Source of the DNA: Paraburkholderia sp. IMGN_8
GTDB taxonomy: Bacteria > Pseudomonadota > Gammaproteobacteria > Burkholderiales > Burkholderiaceae
Direction: 5' to 3'
NCBI RefSeq assembly: GCF_038050405.1
Contig: NZ_CP150900.1
Span: 2,790,001 to 2,854,000, forward strand
Length of the DNA: 64,000 bases
A program made the translations under genes and the position numbers. Shown here piece after piece: positions 42,778 through 53,929 of the stretch. Within the stretch, counting starts at the first letter, position 1. Each line of letters starts with the position of its first letter. Below the pieces are notes generated by a model. It was not told the DNA's origin. It was given only the letters and a program-made list of their open reading frames with translations, and did not search any database.

Positions 42778-44117
42778 AGCAACTCCCTGATGCGCGCCCC
42801 TTCCGGGGTGCGCGCGAGCAGCACGTTTTCGAGGCGGCCGCGCAGCGAATCGATGCGCACACGTTCGACAACGTCACGCGCAAATGCATAGGTCAGCAGC
42901 GCCCGCGCCATGCGTTCCTCGACGCCGCGCGCACGCAGATAGAACAACTGATCTTCGTCCAGCTGACCGACTGTCGCGCCGTGCGTGCATTTCACGTCGT
43001 CGGCGTAGATCTCGAGCTGTGGCTTCGTGTCGATTTCAGCGTCGCGCGACAGCAGCAGGTTGTGATTCGCCTGATGGGCGTCGGTTTGCTGCGCATCGGG
43101 ATGCACGACGACGCGCCCGTTGAACACACCGTGCGCGGCGCCGTCGAGCACGCCGCGGTAGTACTCGCGGCTCGTACCGTGCACGTCGGCGTGGTCGATG
43201 CGCGTGTGGTGATCGACGTGCTGCCGGCCGCCGACGAAATAGAGACCGTTCAGCGTGGTTTGCGCGTTGGCGGCGTTCAGACTAGTACCGATGCCCGTGC
43301 GCGACAGCGCGCCGCCGAACGCGAACGCATGCGATGCGAAACAGCTGGCGCGTTGCTGGGCGACGACGACCGACGCGATATGAAAAGCCTTGGGGCCTTC
43401 CTGCTGCAACCGGTAGTGCTGCACATCCGCCTGTTCGTCCTCAACGATGCGAGTGACCGCATTGGTCCAATACGCATCGTCGCCTAATCCGACGAAGTGC
43501 TCGACAATCGTGCAGCCCGAGCGTGCACCCGCCAGCACGACATTGAAAGGCTGCACGGCCAGACCGGGTTCGTCGCTCAGGAACAGCATGTCCAATGGCT
43601 GATCGATAACTTCGCCAGGCGGCAGCACGACGGCAAAGCCATCGGCCAGAAACGCAGTGTTCAACGCTGCGAAACCGTCGGCATAGGTTTTTGCCGTCAT
43701 TGCCGCTTCAAGCCGTTGCGGCATTTCTCGCAACGCCCGCGCGAGCGAGCCCACAAATACGCCATGCGGCAAGCCATTCAGTTTCGACCGCCGCGGCACG
43801 TAGTGGCCATTCACGAATACCAGCCGATGGCCCGCCGGGTCCAGCACGAGTTCATCGACGATACGACGCATCTCGCTGTCGTCGATATGGCCGGTGCTGC
43901 CGGTACGCTGTGGCGCGAAATGCCAGTCATGCCGGCCGATCGCCGACACGTCCGTGTATTTCCAGTCCTCCTGACGTGTGGTCGGCAAGCCGAGCACGTC
44001 GAACTGCTCGAAGGCGCTGCGGCGCGCGGCACGCAGCCACGGCAACTCCGCGCCGGGCAAGGTTCCGGCGACGTGTCTGAACGCGTGGTGGAAAGGGTCA
44101 CTCGACTTGTCTTTCAT
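42774..44117 (-). CDS. sufD: Fe-S assembly protein SufD
   Basis: The protein has 447 residues. The C-terminal beta-helix of the SufBD family is clear (YYRGVLDGAAHGVFNGRVVV, HPDAQQTDAHQANHNLLLS, YADDVKCTHGATVGQLDEDQ). SufD forms SufBC2D with SufB and SufC and aids iron acquisition for the scaffold. The ATG at 44117 overlaps the sufC stop; a TTG at 44120 is possible. Confidence 0.93.
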   Translation of the reverse strand: MKDKSSDPFHHAFRHVAGTLPGAELPWLRAARRSAFEQFDVLGLPTTRQEDWKYTDVSAIGRHDWHFAPQRTGSTGHIDDSEMRRIVDELVLDPAGHRLVFVNGHYVPRRSKLNGLPHGVFVGSLARALREMPQRLEAAMTAKTYADGFAALNTAFLADGFAVVLPPGEVIDQPLDMLFLSDEPGLAVQPFNVVLAGARSGCTIVEHFVGLGDDAYWTNAVTRIVEDEQADVQHYRLQQEGPKAFHIASVVVAQQRASCFASHAFAFGGALSRTGIGTSLNAANAQTTLNGLYFVGGRQHVDHHTRIDHADVHGTSREYYRGVLDGAAHGVFNGRVVVHPDAQQTDAHQANHNLLLSRDAEIDTKPQLEIYADDVKCTHGATVGQLDEDQLFYLRARGVEERMARALLTYAFARDVVERVRIDSLRGRLENVLLARTPEGARIRELL

Positions 44118-44896
44118 CAAAGCCCCGCATTTGCTCCAGCGGCTGGATGCATTGGCTCATTCTCGATCCAGCCATAGCCCGTACGCTCCAACTCGACGGC
44201 CAGTTCACGCGCCCCCGACTTCACGATGCGGCCGTTCGCCAGCACATGCACGCGGTCCGGCACGACGTAATCCAGCAGCCGTTGATAGTGCGTGACCAGT
44301 ACGATCGCCCGTCCGGGCGCGCGCATGCTGTTGACGCCGCGCGCGACGATCTGCAAGGCGTCGATATCGAGTCCGGAATCCGTTTCGTCGAGAATCGCGA
44401 GCCGGGGTTCCAGCACCACCATCTGCAATATCTCGTTGCGCTTTTTCTCTCCGCCGGAGAATCCTTCGTTGACCGCGCGATACAACAGCGTCTCGTCCAT
44501 CTGCATCAGCGTCATTCGGGTCTTGACCAGTTGCAGAAACTCCATTGCGTCGAGTTCGGGCTCGCCACGATGCCGGCGCTGCGCGTTCAACGCGGCCTTC
44601 AGCAGATAAATGTTGCTCACACCGGGTATCTCGACGGGATACTGGAACGCGAGAAAGAGTCCCTCGTGCGCGCGTTCTTCGGGAGCGAGCGCCAGCAGAT
44701 CGTGCCCAAGGTACGAGACCGTGCCGCCCGTGACGACAAAGTCCTCGCGCCCCGCCAGCACCTGAGCGAGCGTGCTCTTGCCGGAGCCGTTCGGCCCCAT
44801 GATCGCGTGCACCTCGCCGGCCTTCACGCTCAGATCGATGCCGTGCAGAATCCGCTTGCCGTCGACTTCGACCTGCAGGTTGCTGATTTCAAGCAT
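44117..44896 (-). CDS. sufC: Fe-S assembly ATPase SufC
   Basis: The protein has 259 residues. Walker A is GPNGSGKST (residues 34-42), the ABC signature FSGGEKKRNEI and Walker B LAILDETDSGLD. It is the soluble ATPase of the SufBC2D scaffold. The gene lies 43 bp after sufB and overlaps sufD. Confidence 0.95.
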   Translation of the reverse strand: MLEISNLQVEVDGKRILHGIDLSVKAGEVHAIMGPNGSGKSTLAQVLAGREDFVVTGGTVSYLGHDLLALAPEERAHEGLFLAFQYPVEIPGVSNIYLLKAALNAQRRHRGEPELDAMEFLQLVKTRMTLMQMDETLLYRAVNEGFSGGEKKRNEILQMVVLEPRLAILDETDSGLDIDALQIVARGVNSMRAPGRAIVLVTHYQRLLDYVVPDRVHVLANGRIVKSGARELAVELERTGYGWIENEPMHPAAGANAGL

Positions 44897-44939
44897 GGTT
44901 CGTCTACCTCACGAATCACCGTGGATAAATGGATAAGAA

Positions 44940-46384
<1,445 letters not shown>

Positions 46385-46388
<4 letters not shown>

Positions 46389-46903
46389 GCGTGGCCTCCG
46401 TCAATCGCTCCATCAATCGTCTTGCGCGCCGCAGGCGCCGCACCGACGCGTTGACGGGAAATGCTGCGCGCGCGAATCGCGCTGATATCCACGGCGCGCA
46501 AGGTCGGCCCCGCCATATCCGCCATCGTGACCTGCTGCAACGCCTCGTAGATCAGGCGGTTAACCTTCAGCCAGTTGGCGCGCGCCGCACACGCCGCCTC
46601 CTGAATGCAGAGGCCGGGCAGCGTGCTGCATTCGGTCATGCCGATGGGTCCGTCGACGGCGGCGATCACCTGGGCCAGCGTGATCCGTTGCGGCGGCCGC
46701 GGCAGCAGATAACCGCCGTTCGCACCGCGCAGCGACACCACCACGCCGCCCCGCGTCAACACCTTCAGCACCTTTGACACGGTGGGCATCGCGATACCCG
46801 TCGCCGCCGCGATACTGCTCGCACTATGGACGGCGTCGGGATCCCGCGCCATTGCGGTCATGATCACCGTGCCGTAATCCGCCAGTTTGGTCATGCGCAG
46901 CAT
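46385..46903 (-). CDS. Rrf2-family Fe-S regulator of the SUF operon
   Basis: The protein has 172 residues from ATG 46903, chosen because AAGGAGG lies at proper spacing and the frame's ATG at 46921 falls in that site. The winged helix-turn-helix ([20 protein letters not shown]) is followed by three cysteines, Cys92, Cys99 and Cys105 (ECSTLPGLC, then EAAC), close to the IscR spacing 92/98/104. It should bind an Fe-S cluster and repress the operon when clusters are plentiful. An IscR-like site lies just upstream. Confidence 0.9.
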
Positions 46904-46922
46904 CTGGAATTCCTCCTTCACA

Positions 46923-46945
46923 ATCAGGACCAGATCAGTCCGGAT
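46923..46945 (-). promoter_or_regulatory. IscR/Rrf2-type operator of the SUF operon
   Basis: Read on the minus strand the site is ATCCGGACTGATCTGGTCC followed by TGAT. It fits the type 1 IscR pattern GACT-N4-YRGTC with partial outer symmetry. It ends 20 bp before the regulator ATG, next to the ribosome-binding site, so binding should block transcription or initiation. Confidence 0.6.
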
Positions 46946-47318
46946 TACGCCCGAACATATTGAGGATGGCGAACTGGCCGGCGCGTGCCGGTTTCGCCTC
47001 TCGTCCGCACGGGAAGTGCCGCCGTCGACCCCGCAGGTTCTTATCGTTTTTAGTTGGCGGTAGTGCAGCGAATCAGTGGCGACTCCTATTCAGTGTAGGC
47101 CGATATGGATAACCCTGCCGTCGCTCGGGTCTTGTGCGCGCGGGGCCCCGGAACGCACGCCTCCTGCAAGGCAAAGCGTGTAGTTGAACGTGATAAGCGC
47201 TACGATCAGAAGCGCGCGCCGAGTTGCTGGAAGCGCGGACTTTTTCCAGTCGAAACGCGGGTGGCGCGCGTGCTGCTTCTGGTTCGGAAATGAATGCGTA
47301 CCGTAGAAGGAGGTCACG
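46946..47318. other. Divergent gap between SUF operon and a small gene
   Basis: These 373 bp should hold the SUF promoter on the minus strand and the promoter of the small rightward gene. I see no consensus -35/-10 pair and no RNA gene. Short frames on both strands lack coding character. Confidence 0.35.
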
Positions 47319-47561
47319 ATGCAACATGGGAACGCTATTGAATATGGCGGTTGCCTCATCCATCCGGTTGTGACCGCATCGAAGGGTGGACGATTTGCCG
47401 GCGCCGCGACAATTGTCGATCGGGACGGAGAAGAACGCACAGTCGGGGTCGACGGCGATTTCGGACAGGCTCAGGAGGCGATGGATCAGGCAATCGAACT
47501 GGCGATCGCCTGGATTCATCGACGACGCGTGGTCTCCGACCACTATGTACGCGGGGGATAA
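47319..47561 (+). CDS. Small conserved-looking protein of unknown function
   Basis: The protein has 80 residues, MQHGNAIEYGGCLIHPVVTA at the start. A very strong site (GAAGGAGGTCACG) precedes the ATG, which supports translation. The composition is soluble: a beta-rich first half (GGRFAGAATIVDRDGEERTV) and a helix (AQEAMDQAIELAIAWIHRR). It resembles short cytosolic proteins common in Burkholderia without a known role. It stands alone. Confidence 0.65.
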   Translation: MQHGNAIEYGGCLIHPVVTASKGGRFAGAATIVDRDGEERTVGVDGDFGQAQEAMDQAIELAIAWIHRRRVVSDHYVRGG

Positions 47562-47818
47562 CTGCCTGGACGGCGAACTGTGCCGTGCACAAATTGCAAT
47601 GCAGTGTAAAAAAATGCGGCGTGCGTGTCTCTTCTTCTACAAGAAATCTGACCGCCGCACGTCGCCTCGCCTATTCCTCTGCAGAAACCGCGCACGACCT
47701 GAATCACGGTCCCGAAACACGTTGCGTCTGGTGGTGCCGGCGGTTTTGGCGGTACCCATCGCGGCACAGCGAACGATCTGTTGTTCCGCATACCCACTGC
47801 TCACCACGCACGCGTGCG

Positions 47819-48190
47819 TCATGGCGCGTCCGGGAGAGCCCCGTCGAGAAGCTTATGAATCGCCCCTATCAGTCGTGCTATCGGGGCAGGCTTCAACAAG
47901 AGTACGTCCCATAACGGCTCTTGCGAATGAGGCGGCAGCGCGGCCGACAGCATGATCACCGGAATGCCGGCCGTCGCACTGTCACCCTTCAATCGCCGGC
48001 ACAGTTCAACGCCATCGACGTGCGGCATCATCCAGTCGGTCACAATCAGACTGGGGTTCTCGATCACAGCGACGGCCTGTGCCGCCTCGCCATTCTGCGC
48101 CGTCAGCACGCGATATCCCTCACGCTCCACCAATAGCCGAAGGGGGCGCAGAATATTCGGATCGTCATCAACTAGAAGTACCGTCGGCAA
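47819..48190 (-). CDS. Stand-alone receiver-domain response regulator
   Basis: The protein has 123 residues, a single CheY-like receiver. The acidic pocket is Asp8-Asp9-Asp10 (LLVDDDP), the phosphoacceptor Asp52 (LIVTDWMMP), the switch Ser near residue 82 (IMLSAA) and Lys100 (LLLKPAP). There is no output domain, so it should act by protein contact. No histidine kinase is adjacent. Confidence 0.88.
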   Translation of the reverse strand: MPTVLLVDDDPNILRPLRLLVEREGYRVLTAQNGEAAQAVAVIENPSLIVTDWMMPHVDGVELCRRLKGDSATAGIPVIMLSAALPPHSQEPLWDVLLLKPAPIARLIGAIHKLLDGALPDAP

Positions 48191-48506
48191 TTCGGGTACC
48201 GCGCGTTCAAGTCAAAAGGGCAATAAACCAACGGCGCAATAAGCGTACCCGACAGGCATTCCGGCATCGCGCGCGGCAATTCGACAAACGCAATTAATAC
48301 AATAATTACATTCACCCGACGTCTTGCATGCATAAAGATTCGTGACGCAATTCACTCCAGGTATTAACACGGATAAACACCGGTTCATTCATGCAAGCGC
48401 TTAACACTCGGCGTACACTCGTTCGAGCCCCATGCTACGGGGCATACGGAGCTGCGCGGCCGCCCGTAGTCAAACGAGGGTTATCGGAGACTCAGGAGAA
48501 CAATCA
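48191..48506. other. Divergent gap between receiver gene and MFS transporter
   Basis: This 316-bp gap includes an AT-rich patch at 48290-48316 that may hold a promoter. A good CAGGAGA ribosome site precedes the transporter start. No RNA or repeat is seen. Confidence 0.35.
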
Positions 48507-49721
48507 ATGAGCTGGACTCGGGAACAGAGAAACGTCACGATCGCCGCCTATCTGGGCTGGACACTCGACGCATTCGATTTCTTTCTGATGGTATTCGTAT
48601 TGAAAGATATCGCGGCGGAGTTCAATACGAACATCCCGGAGGTCGCCTTCGGCATCATGCTCACCCTGATGATGCGTCCCGTCGGCGCATTGATTTTCGG
48701 CTGGCTCGCCGACAAATTCGGCCGCCGTCCAACGCTGATGGTCAACATCGCGTGCTTCTCGTTGCTGGAATTGCTCTCCGGTTTTTCGCCGAATCTGACC
48801 ACCCTGCTCGTGCTGCGTGCCCTGTTCGGCATTGCGATGGGTGGCGAATGGGGCGTCGGCGGCGCGCTCACGATGGAAACCGTGCCGCCGAAGTCGCGCG
48901 GCTTCGTATCGGGTCTGTTGCAGGCCGGTTATCCGAGCGGCTATCTGCTCGCGTCGGTCGTGTTCGGCATCTTCTATGAGTACATCGGCTGGCGCGGCAT
49001 GTTCTTCGTCGGCGTGCTGCCCGCGTTGCTCGTGCTGTACATCCGTGCGCACGTGCCGGAGTCGCCGGCGTTCAAAACGCTCGAAAAGAAAGCACATCTG
49101 GGTCTTGTCGCCACGTTGAAGCAGCATGTCGGGCTGTCGCTGTACGCAATCGTCCTGATGACGGCGTTCAACTTCTTCTCGCACGGCTCGCAGGATCTGT
49201 ATCCGACCTTCCTGCGCGTTCAACACCAGTTCGATGCGCATACGGTGTCGTGGATCACGATCACGCTGAACGTCGGCGCGATCTGCGGCGGTCTGTTCTT
49301 CGGCTCGCTGTCGGAGAAGATCGGCCGTAAGCGCGCCATCTTCATCGCCGCGCTGATCGCGCTGCCGGTGCTGCCGCTGTGGGCATTCTCGAGCACCCCA
49401 GTGCTGCTCGCGGCCGGCGCCTTCCTGATGCAGATTTCGGTGCAGGGTGCATGGGGTGTGATTCCGGTGCACCTGAACGAAATTTCGCCCGATGAAATTC
49501 GCGCGACGTTCCCAGGCCTCGTGTATCAGCTCGGCAACCTGATCGCGTCGGTCAACGGTCCGCTGCAGGCGAGCGCCGCCGAAGCGCATGGCAACAACTA
49601 CGCGCTGGTGATGGCCGTCGTGATCGGCATCGTGGTGGTGGTGATCGCCGCGCTGATTCCGTTCAGCCGCGAACGCCGCGGCATCGATATGACGCAATCG
49701 GCGAAAGAGGTTGTAGCGTAG
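48507..49721 (+). CDS. MFS transporter, sialate/lactate:H+ symporter-like (SHS family)
   Basis: The protein has 404 residues and twelve predicted membrane helices. MFS signatures are GWLADKFGRRPTLM between helices 2 and 3 and GSLSEKIGRKRAIF between helices 8 and 9. The start WTREQRNVTIAAYLGWTLDAFDFFL with the DAFDFF motif marks the metabolite:H+ symporter / sialic acid / lactate permease group. It is likely an inner-membrane importer of a small carboxylate. ATG 48507 is chosen from the ribosome site; upstream codons have no site. Confidence 0.85.
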   Translation: MSWTREQRNVTIAAYLGWTLDAFDFFLMVFVLKDIAAEFNTNIPEVAFGIMLTLMMRPVGALIFGWLADKFGRRPTLMVNIACFSLLELLSGFSPNLTTLLVLRALFGIAMGGEWGVGGALTMETVPPKSRGFVSGLLQAGYPSGYLLASVVFGIFYEYIGWRGMFFVGVLPALLVLYIRAHVPESPAFKTLEKKAHLGLVATLKQHVGLSLYAIVLMTAFNFFSHGSQDLYPTFLRVQHQFDAHTVSWITITLNVGAICGGLFFGSLSEKIGRKRAIFIAALIALPVLPLWAFSSTPVLLAAGAFLMQISVQGAWGVIPVHLNEISPDEIRATFPGLVYQLGNLIASVNGPLQASAAEAHGNNYALVMAVVIGIVVVVIAALIPFSRERRGIDMTQSAKEVVA

Positions 49722-49860
49722 CTTTAAGCGTTCGAACTAAACAGCTATTTCGCCAGCCCGTTATCGGGCACAATAGACACAAAGGCGGCTCGAACCGCCA
49801 CGCTGTAAAAGAACAAACGCAGAACAAACGCAGGGCCAAACACAAGCAACAAGCCATACG

Positions 49861-49895
49861 AGGCCGTTCCGATTTCGATCGGAACGGCCTTTTTT
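49861..49895 (+). terminator. Rho-independent terminator
   Basis: A perfect 13-bp stem (AGGCCGTTCCGAT) closes on a TTCG tetraloop and is followed by six T residues. It lies about 140 bp after the MFS gene. Confidence 0.9.
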
Positions 49896-50023
49896 ATTTC
49901 CGCGCGCTTCGACGTAGCACGCGGGTTCGCAGCCCGACCCTCGTCAGGTCTTCTAGAGGAGTTAATCGACACTGAACCCTTGATCGCCCACCCTATTCTT
50001 CTTATCCTGAAAAAAACGGCTGT

Positions 50024-50041
50024 TTCAAATACTCATTTGAA
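50024..50041. promoter_or_regulatory. Palindrome upstream of the TetR gene, probable autoregulatory operator
   Basis: TTCAAAT-ACTC-ATTTGAA is a perfect 7-bp inverted repeat with a 4-bp spacer, 43 bp before the TetR-family start codon. Its position suggests that the regulator binds its own promoter. Confidence 0.45.
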
Positions 50042-50084
50042 TCGCTTGTTTGCGGCCGGATGCCCGGCAACTGGGAGACGCAAC

Positions 50085-50951
50085 ATGGCAGTTCGCACAA
50101 CAGGCCGGCATGCCGGCGACACGAAGTCCCGCATCCTCGACGCCGCTGAAACGCTGTTCATCGAATGCGGCTATGAGGCCATGTCGCTGCGCCAGATTAC
50201 TTCGCGTGCCGAAGTGAATCTCGCGGCGGTCAACTATCACTTCGGCAGCAAGGAATCGCTGATTCACTCGATGCTGTCGCGCCGGCTCGACCAGCTCAAC
50301 CAGGAACGGCTCAAATTGCTCGATCGCTTCGATGAAATGCTCGGCGCGCGTTTGACCTGCGAGCACGTGCTCGGCGCGATGTTCATTCCGGCGCTGCGGC
50401 TATCGCGCGATCCGCGCGTGGGTGGCAAGGCGTTCCTGCGGCTGCTCGGGCGCGCTTATACCGATCCGTCATCGTTCATTCGCGACTTTCTGAACGCGCA
50501 CTACGAGTCGGTGGCTATGCGCTTTTTTGATGCGTTTCAGCGCGCGCTGCCGCATCTGCCGCGTGAAGAACTCGGCTGGCGTTTGCACTTCGCAATCGGC
50601 GCGCTGTCCGGCGTGCTGGCCGGCACCGATACCGACAGCCTGATTTCCGAGTTCTCACAGGGCAAGTCGATGAACGATCTGCAACTGATCGCGCGTCTCG
50701 CTTCGCTGATGGTGGCCGCGCTCAAAGCGCCCCTGCCCGATGGCACCCAGCTGGCCGCGTTCGCCGCCGTGCTGGGCGACGCCACCGATGGCGGAGAGCA
50801 AGACCAGACGGAATGCGCCAACCCGGCAGTGGCCGCCGCGCGGCCGGCTCCAAGCGGATCGGCGGCGGCCTCGCCCGAATCGGACGGCGAACACCGCGGC
50901 GGCAGTGTCGAAGCGAGCTCATTTCAGCACGCGTTGCATGGCACGGCTTAA
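50085..50951 (+). CDS. TetR-family regulator, probable fatty-acid-degradation repressor (PsrA-like)
   Basis: The protein has 288 residues. The N-terminal HTH (SRILDAAETLFIECGYEAMS, LRQITSRAEVNLAAVNYHFG) is standard TetR. The ligand domain (FIPALRLSRDPRVGGKAFLR) resembles the group containing PsrA. The last 60 residues are a low-complexity Ala/Pro/Ser tail, unusual for the family. The ATG at 50085 has GGGAG upstream. It lies directly before fadE and likely senses acyl-CoA to control the beta-oxidation genes downstream. Confidence 0.85.
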   Translation: MAVRTTGRHAGDTKSRILDAAETLFIECGYEAMSLRQITSRAEVNLAAVNYHFGSKESLIHSMLSRRLDQLNQERLKLLDRFDEMLGARLTCEHVLGAMFIPALRLSRDPRVGGKAFLRLLGRAYTDPSSFIRDFLNAHYESVAMRFFDAFQRALPHLPREELGWRLHFAIGALSGVLAGTDTDSLISEFSQGKSMNDLQLIARLASLMVAALKAPLPDGTQLAAFAAVLGDATDGGEQDQTECANPAVAAARPAPSGSAAASPESDGEHRGGSVEASSFQHALHGTA

Positions 50952-51349
50952 GTGCCGCTACCCGGCGGCGCCGTCATGGGCCGCCCAGATGCAAGCCGGA
51001 CACAAGCCACCCGCAAACTGGACACGCGCTCGCGCCATGCGGCAAAGCGAGTCGACGCCACGGCAGCCGCGCTCGAATGCGAATACACATCCGAGTACAC
51101 GTCTAAATAAACATCAAAGCACGCACCGGAACATCATGAATGCCGCATATCTGAGCAGCGCCGCCAGGTCCCGCACCTAGGCGCCGCCGCGCTGTCGAAC
51201 AAGAGACACGACACGCAAACACGACTGGAAAGCGACCCCGACGCGCGGCGAATGCAGCTAAACCGCCAGTAAAAGATCAACAACAGAACGCGAGCCGTCC
51301 GCGCCCCGTGGATGCGTTCGCACGCACCATCGAAACAGGAGGAAACGTC
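50952..51349. other. Gap upstream of fadE
   Basis: The 398 bp between the regulator and the fadE-like gene hold no supported gene. An AT-rich spot at 51100-51125 may be part of the promoter. A strong ribosome site (ACAGGAGG) ends the gap. Confidence 0.35.
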
Positions 51350-53848
51350 ATGCCGTGGTTCATCCTTGTGCTCATCATCGCCGCGCTTGCGCTCGTCTAC
51401 GTTCAGGCACGCGCTTTATGGTGGCTTGCCTTCATGATCGTGTGGGTGGCAGCCGCGCATGTCGGCGGTGCGGCCGGCCCGGTGGCGACAACGGTTCTGG
51501 TCGTCCTGTTCGTCCTTCCCGCCCTGCTGCTGGCGCTCAAGCCGCTGCGCCGCGCGTGGCTCACGAAACCGGTGCTCGATATTTTCCGCAAGATCCTGCC
51601 GGAGATGTCGCCGACCGAGCGCGACGCGATCGAAGCCGGCACGGTCTGGTGGGACGCCGAACTGTTTTCGGGCCGCCCGCACTGGGACACGCTGCTCGGC
51701 TACGGGCCGGCCACCCTCACCGCCGAAGAGCAATCGTTTCTCGACGTGGAATGCCAGCATCTGTGCGATCTCGCCAACGATTGGGAAACCACCATGGTGT
51801 GGCAAGACCTGTCGCCGCAAACCTGGCAGTACGTCAAGGAGCACGGCTTCCTCGGCATGATCATCCCGAAGCAATACGGCGGCAAACAGTTCTCCGCGTA
51901 CGCCCATTCGCAGGTCATCATGAAGCTCGCGACGCGCTGTTCGGCCGCCGCCGTTTCGGTGATGGTGCCGAACTCGCTCGGGCCCGCCGAATTGCTGATG
52001 CACTACGGCACCGAAGAGCAAAAAAACCATTATCTGCCGCGTCTTGCGCGTGGCGACGAAATCCCCTGCTTCGCGTTGACGAGCCCGTACGCCGGCTCCG
52101 ATGCGGCGGCGATCCCGGACGTCGGCATCGTCTGCAAAGGCACTTTTGAAGGCCGCGAGACGCTGGGCTTTCGCGTCACGTGGGACAAGCGCTACATCAC
52201 ACTCGGCCCGATCGCGACCGTGCTCGGCCTCGCGTTCCGCGCGCTGGATCCCGATCATCTGCTTGGCTCCAGTGAAGAACCCGGTATTACCTGCGCGCTG
52301 ATTCCGACCGACCATCCAGGCGTGAACATCGGCCGCCGTCACTGGCCGCTCAATGCGGTGTTCCAGAACGGCCCGAACTCGGGCAAGGACGTCTTCATTC
52401 CACTCGACTGGGTGATCGGCGGCCGTGCGCAAGTCGGCAACGGCTGGCGCATGCTGATGGAATGCCTCGCGGCGGGCCGGGCGATTTCGCTGCCGTCGTC
52501 GAATGTCGGCATGGCGAAGATCGCCGTGCGCGGCACCGGCGCGTACGCCGCGATACGCCGCCAGTTCCGCACCGCCATCGGCAAGTTCGAGGGCGTGCAG
52601 GAAGCGCTCGGCCGCATGGGCGGCAACCTGTATGTGATGGATGCCACGCGCAGATTGTCCGCGCAAGCGGTGGACCTCGGCGAAAAGCCCTCGGTGATTT
52701 CGGCGATCGCGAAGTATCACGTCACCGAACGCGCCCGCATGGTCATCAACGACGGCATGGATATCGCCGCCGGCAAGGGCATCTGCATGGGACCGTCGAA
52801 CTTCCTCGCGCGCGCCTATCAGCAGGTGCCGATCTCCATCACGGTGGAAGGCGCGAACATTCTGACGCGCTGCCTGATTATCTTCGGCCAGGGCGCGATT
52901 CGCTGCCATCCGTATGTGCTCAAGGAAATGGCCGCGACGCGCGAAACCGATCACGTCAAAGCACTGCGCGATTTCGATGCGGCGTTCTTCGGCCATGCGA
53001 GCTTCACGCTCTCTAACGTGGTGCGCAGTTTCGTCTACGGCGTGACCGGTGGTGCTTTCATCGCCAAGCCACGCACGGCGCATGCGCCGCTGCTCCCGTA
53101 CTACCGCGCGGCGACCCGCATCTCGACGGCCTTCGCCTTGCTCGCCGACGTATCGATGTTCGTGCTCGGCGGCGATCTGAAACGGCGCGAACGCATTTCC
53201 GGGCGTCTTGGCGACGTGCTGTCGCAGCTCTACCTGATCTCGGCGACGCTCAAGCGTTTCGAGGACGAAGGCCGTCAGGAAGAAGATCTGCCGCTGGTGC
53301 GCTGGGGCGTCGAAGATTCGCTGTACCAGGCGCAACAGGCGATCGACGGTGTGCTCGCCAACTATCCGAACCGCTTCGCCGCGCGCCTCGTGCGTGTGCT
53401 CGCATTTCCGTTCGGCCTGCCGTATCGCGAGCCGTCCGACCAGCTCGGCACCGAGATTGCCGAGTTGATGCAAACGCCGGGCGCGGCACGCGATCGTCTC
53501 GTGTCGGACTCATATGTGCCGCATCCGGATGTCGACGCGCTCGGCTACGGCGAACTGGTGTTCCAGTTGAACCCGCGCTTCAACGAGATCGATCAGAAAC
53601 TGCGCGACGCGCTCAAGCAGGGCCTGCTTCCGCCGATGCCGCAAAGCCTGCCGCAACTGGCCGCGTGGACCAGCACCGCGCAGCAGAAAGGCCTGATCGA
53701 TGCCGACGACCGCCGCGTTCTCGAGGACTACGCGCGCTTTGGCGCGGAAGTCGTGAAGGTCGACGATTTCCCGGCCGACTTCGACATGCTGGCCGGATTG
53801 CAAAAGCGCAAGGAGGCGCTCGAAAAGGCGTTGCAGATTGCGGCCTGA
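51350..53848 (+). CDS. fadE: Acyl-CoA dehydrogenase FadE (membrane-associated, long form)
   Basis: The protein has 832 residues, close to E. coli FadE (814). Two N-terminal membrane helices (residues 3-20 and 40-60) precede the ACAD core (CFALTSPYAGSDAAAIPDVG, LNAVFQNGPNSGKDVFIPL, VEGANILTRCLIIFGQGAIR) and a long C-terminal extension of the DUF1974 type. It makes trans-2-enoyl-CoA in the first step of fatty acid beta-oxidation. An upstream in-frame start at 51308 is less likely because AGGAGG fits the ATG at 51350. It leads a block with FabG, MaoC and thiolase genes. Confidence 0.92.
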   Translation: MPWFILVLIIAALALVYVQARALWWLAFMIVWVAAAHVGGAAGPVATTVLVVLFVLPALLLALKPLRRAWLTKPVLDIFRKILPEMSPTERDAIEAGTVWWDAELFSGRPHWDTLLGYGPATLTAEEQSFLDVECQHLCDLANDWETTMVWQDLSPQTWQYVKEHGFLGMIIPKQYGGKQFSAYAHSQVIMKLATRCSAAAVSVMVPNSLGPAELLMHYGTEEQKNHYLPRLARGDEIPCFALTSPYAGSDAAAIPDVGIVCKGTFEGRETLGFRVTWDKRYITLGPIATVLGLAFRALDPDHLLGSSEEPGITCALIPTDHPGVNIGRRHWPLNAVFQNGPNSGKDVFIPLDWVIGGRAQVGNGWRMLMECLAAGRAISLPSSNVGMAKIAVRGTGAYAAIRRQFRTAIGKFEGVQEALGRMGGNLYVMDATRRLSAQAVDLGEKPSVISAIAKYHVTERARMVINDGMDIAAGKGICMGPSNFLARAYQQVPISITVEGANILTRCLIIFGQGAIRCHPYVLKEMAATRETDHVKALRDFDAAFFGHASFTLSNVVRSFVYGVTGGAFIAKPRTAHAPLLPYYRAATRISTAFALLADVSMFVLGGDLKRRERISGRLGDVLSQLYLISATLKRFEDEGRQEEDLPLVRWGVEDSLYQAQQAIDGVLANYPNRFAARLVRVLAFPFGLPYREPSDQLGTEIAELMQTPGAARDRLVSDSYVPHPDVDALGYGELVFQLNPRFNEIDQKLRDALKQGLLPPMPQSLPQLAAWTSTAQQKGLIDADDRRVLEDYARFGAEVVKVDDFPADFDMLAGLQKRKEALEKALQIAA

Positions 53849-53929
53849 ACGCCCAGAAAAAACACACGGCAACGCGCAACGCATGCACACTGACGCACAT
53901 CCGATGAGGCCAGCGGAGCAACGGACCCT

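Noticed and set aside
47073..47543. Minus-strand frames upstream of the small 80-residue gene
   Set aside because: They lack ribosome sites and overlap the well-supported plus-strand gene at 47319-47561.
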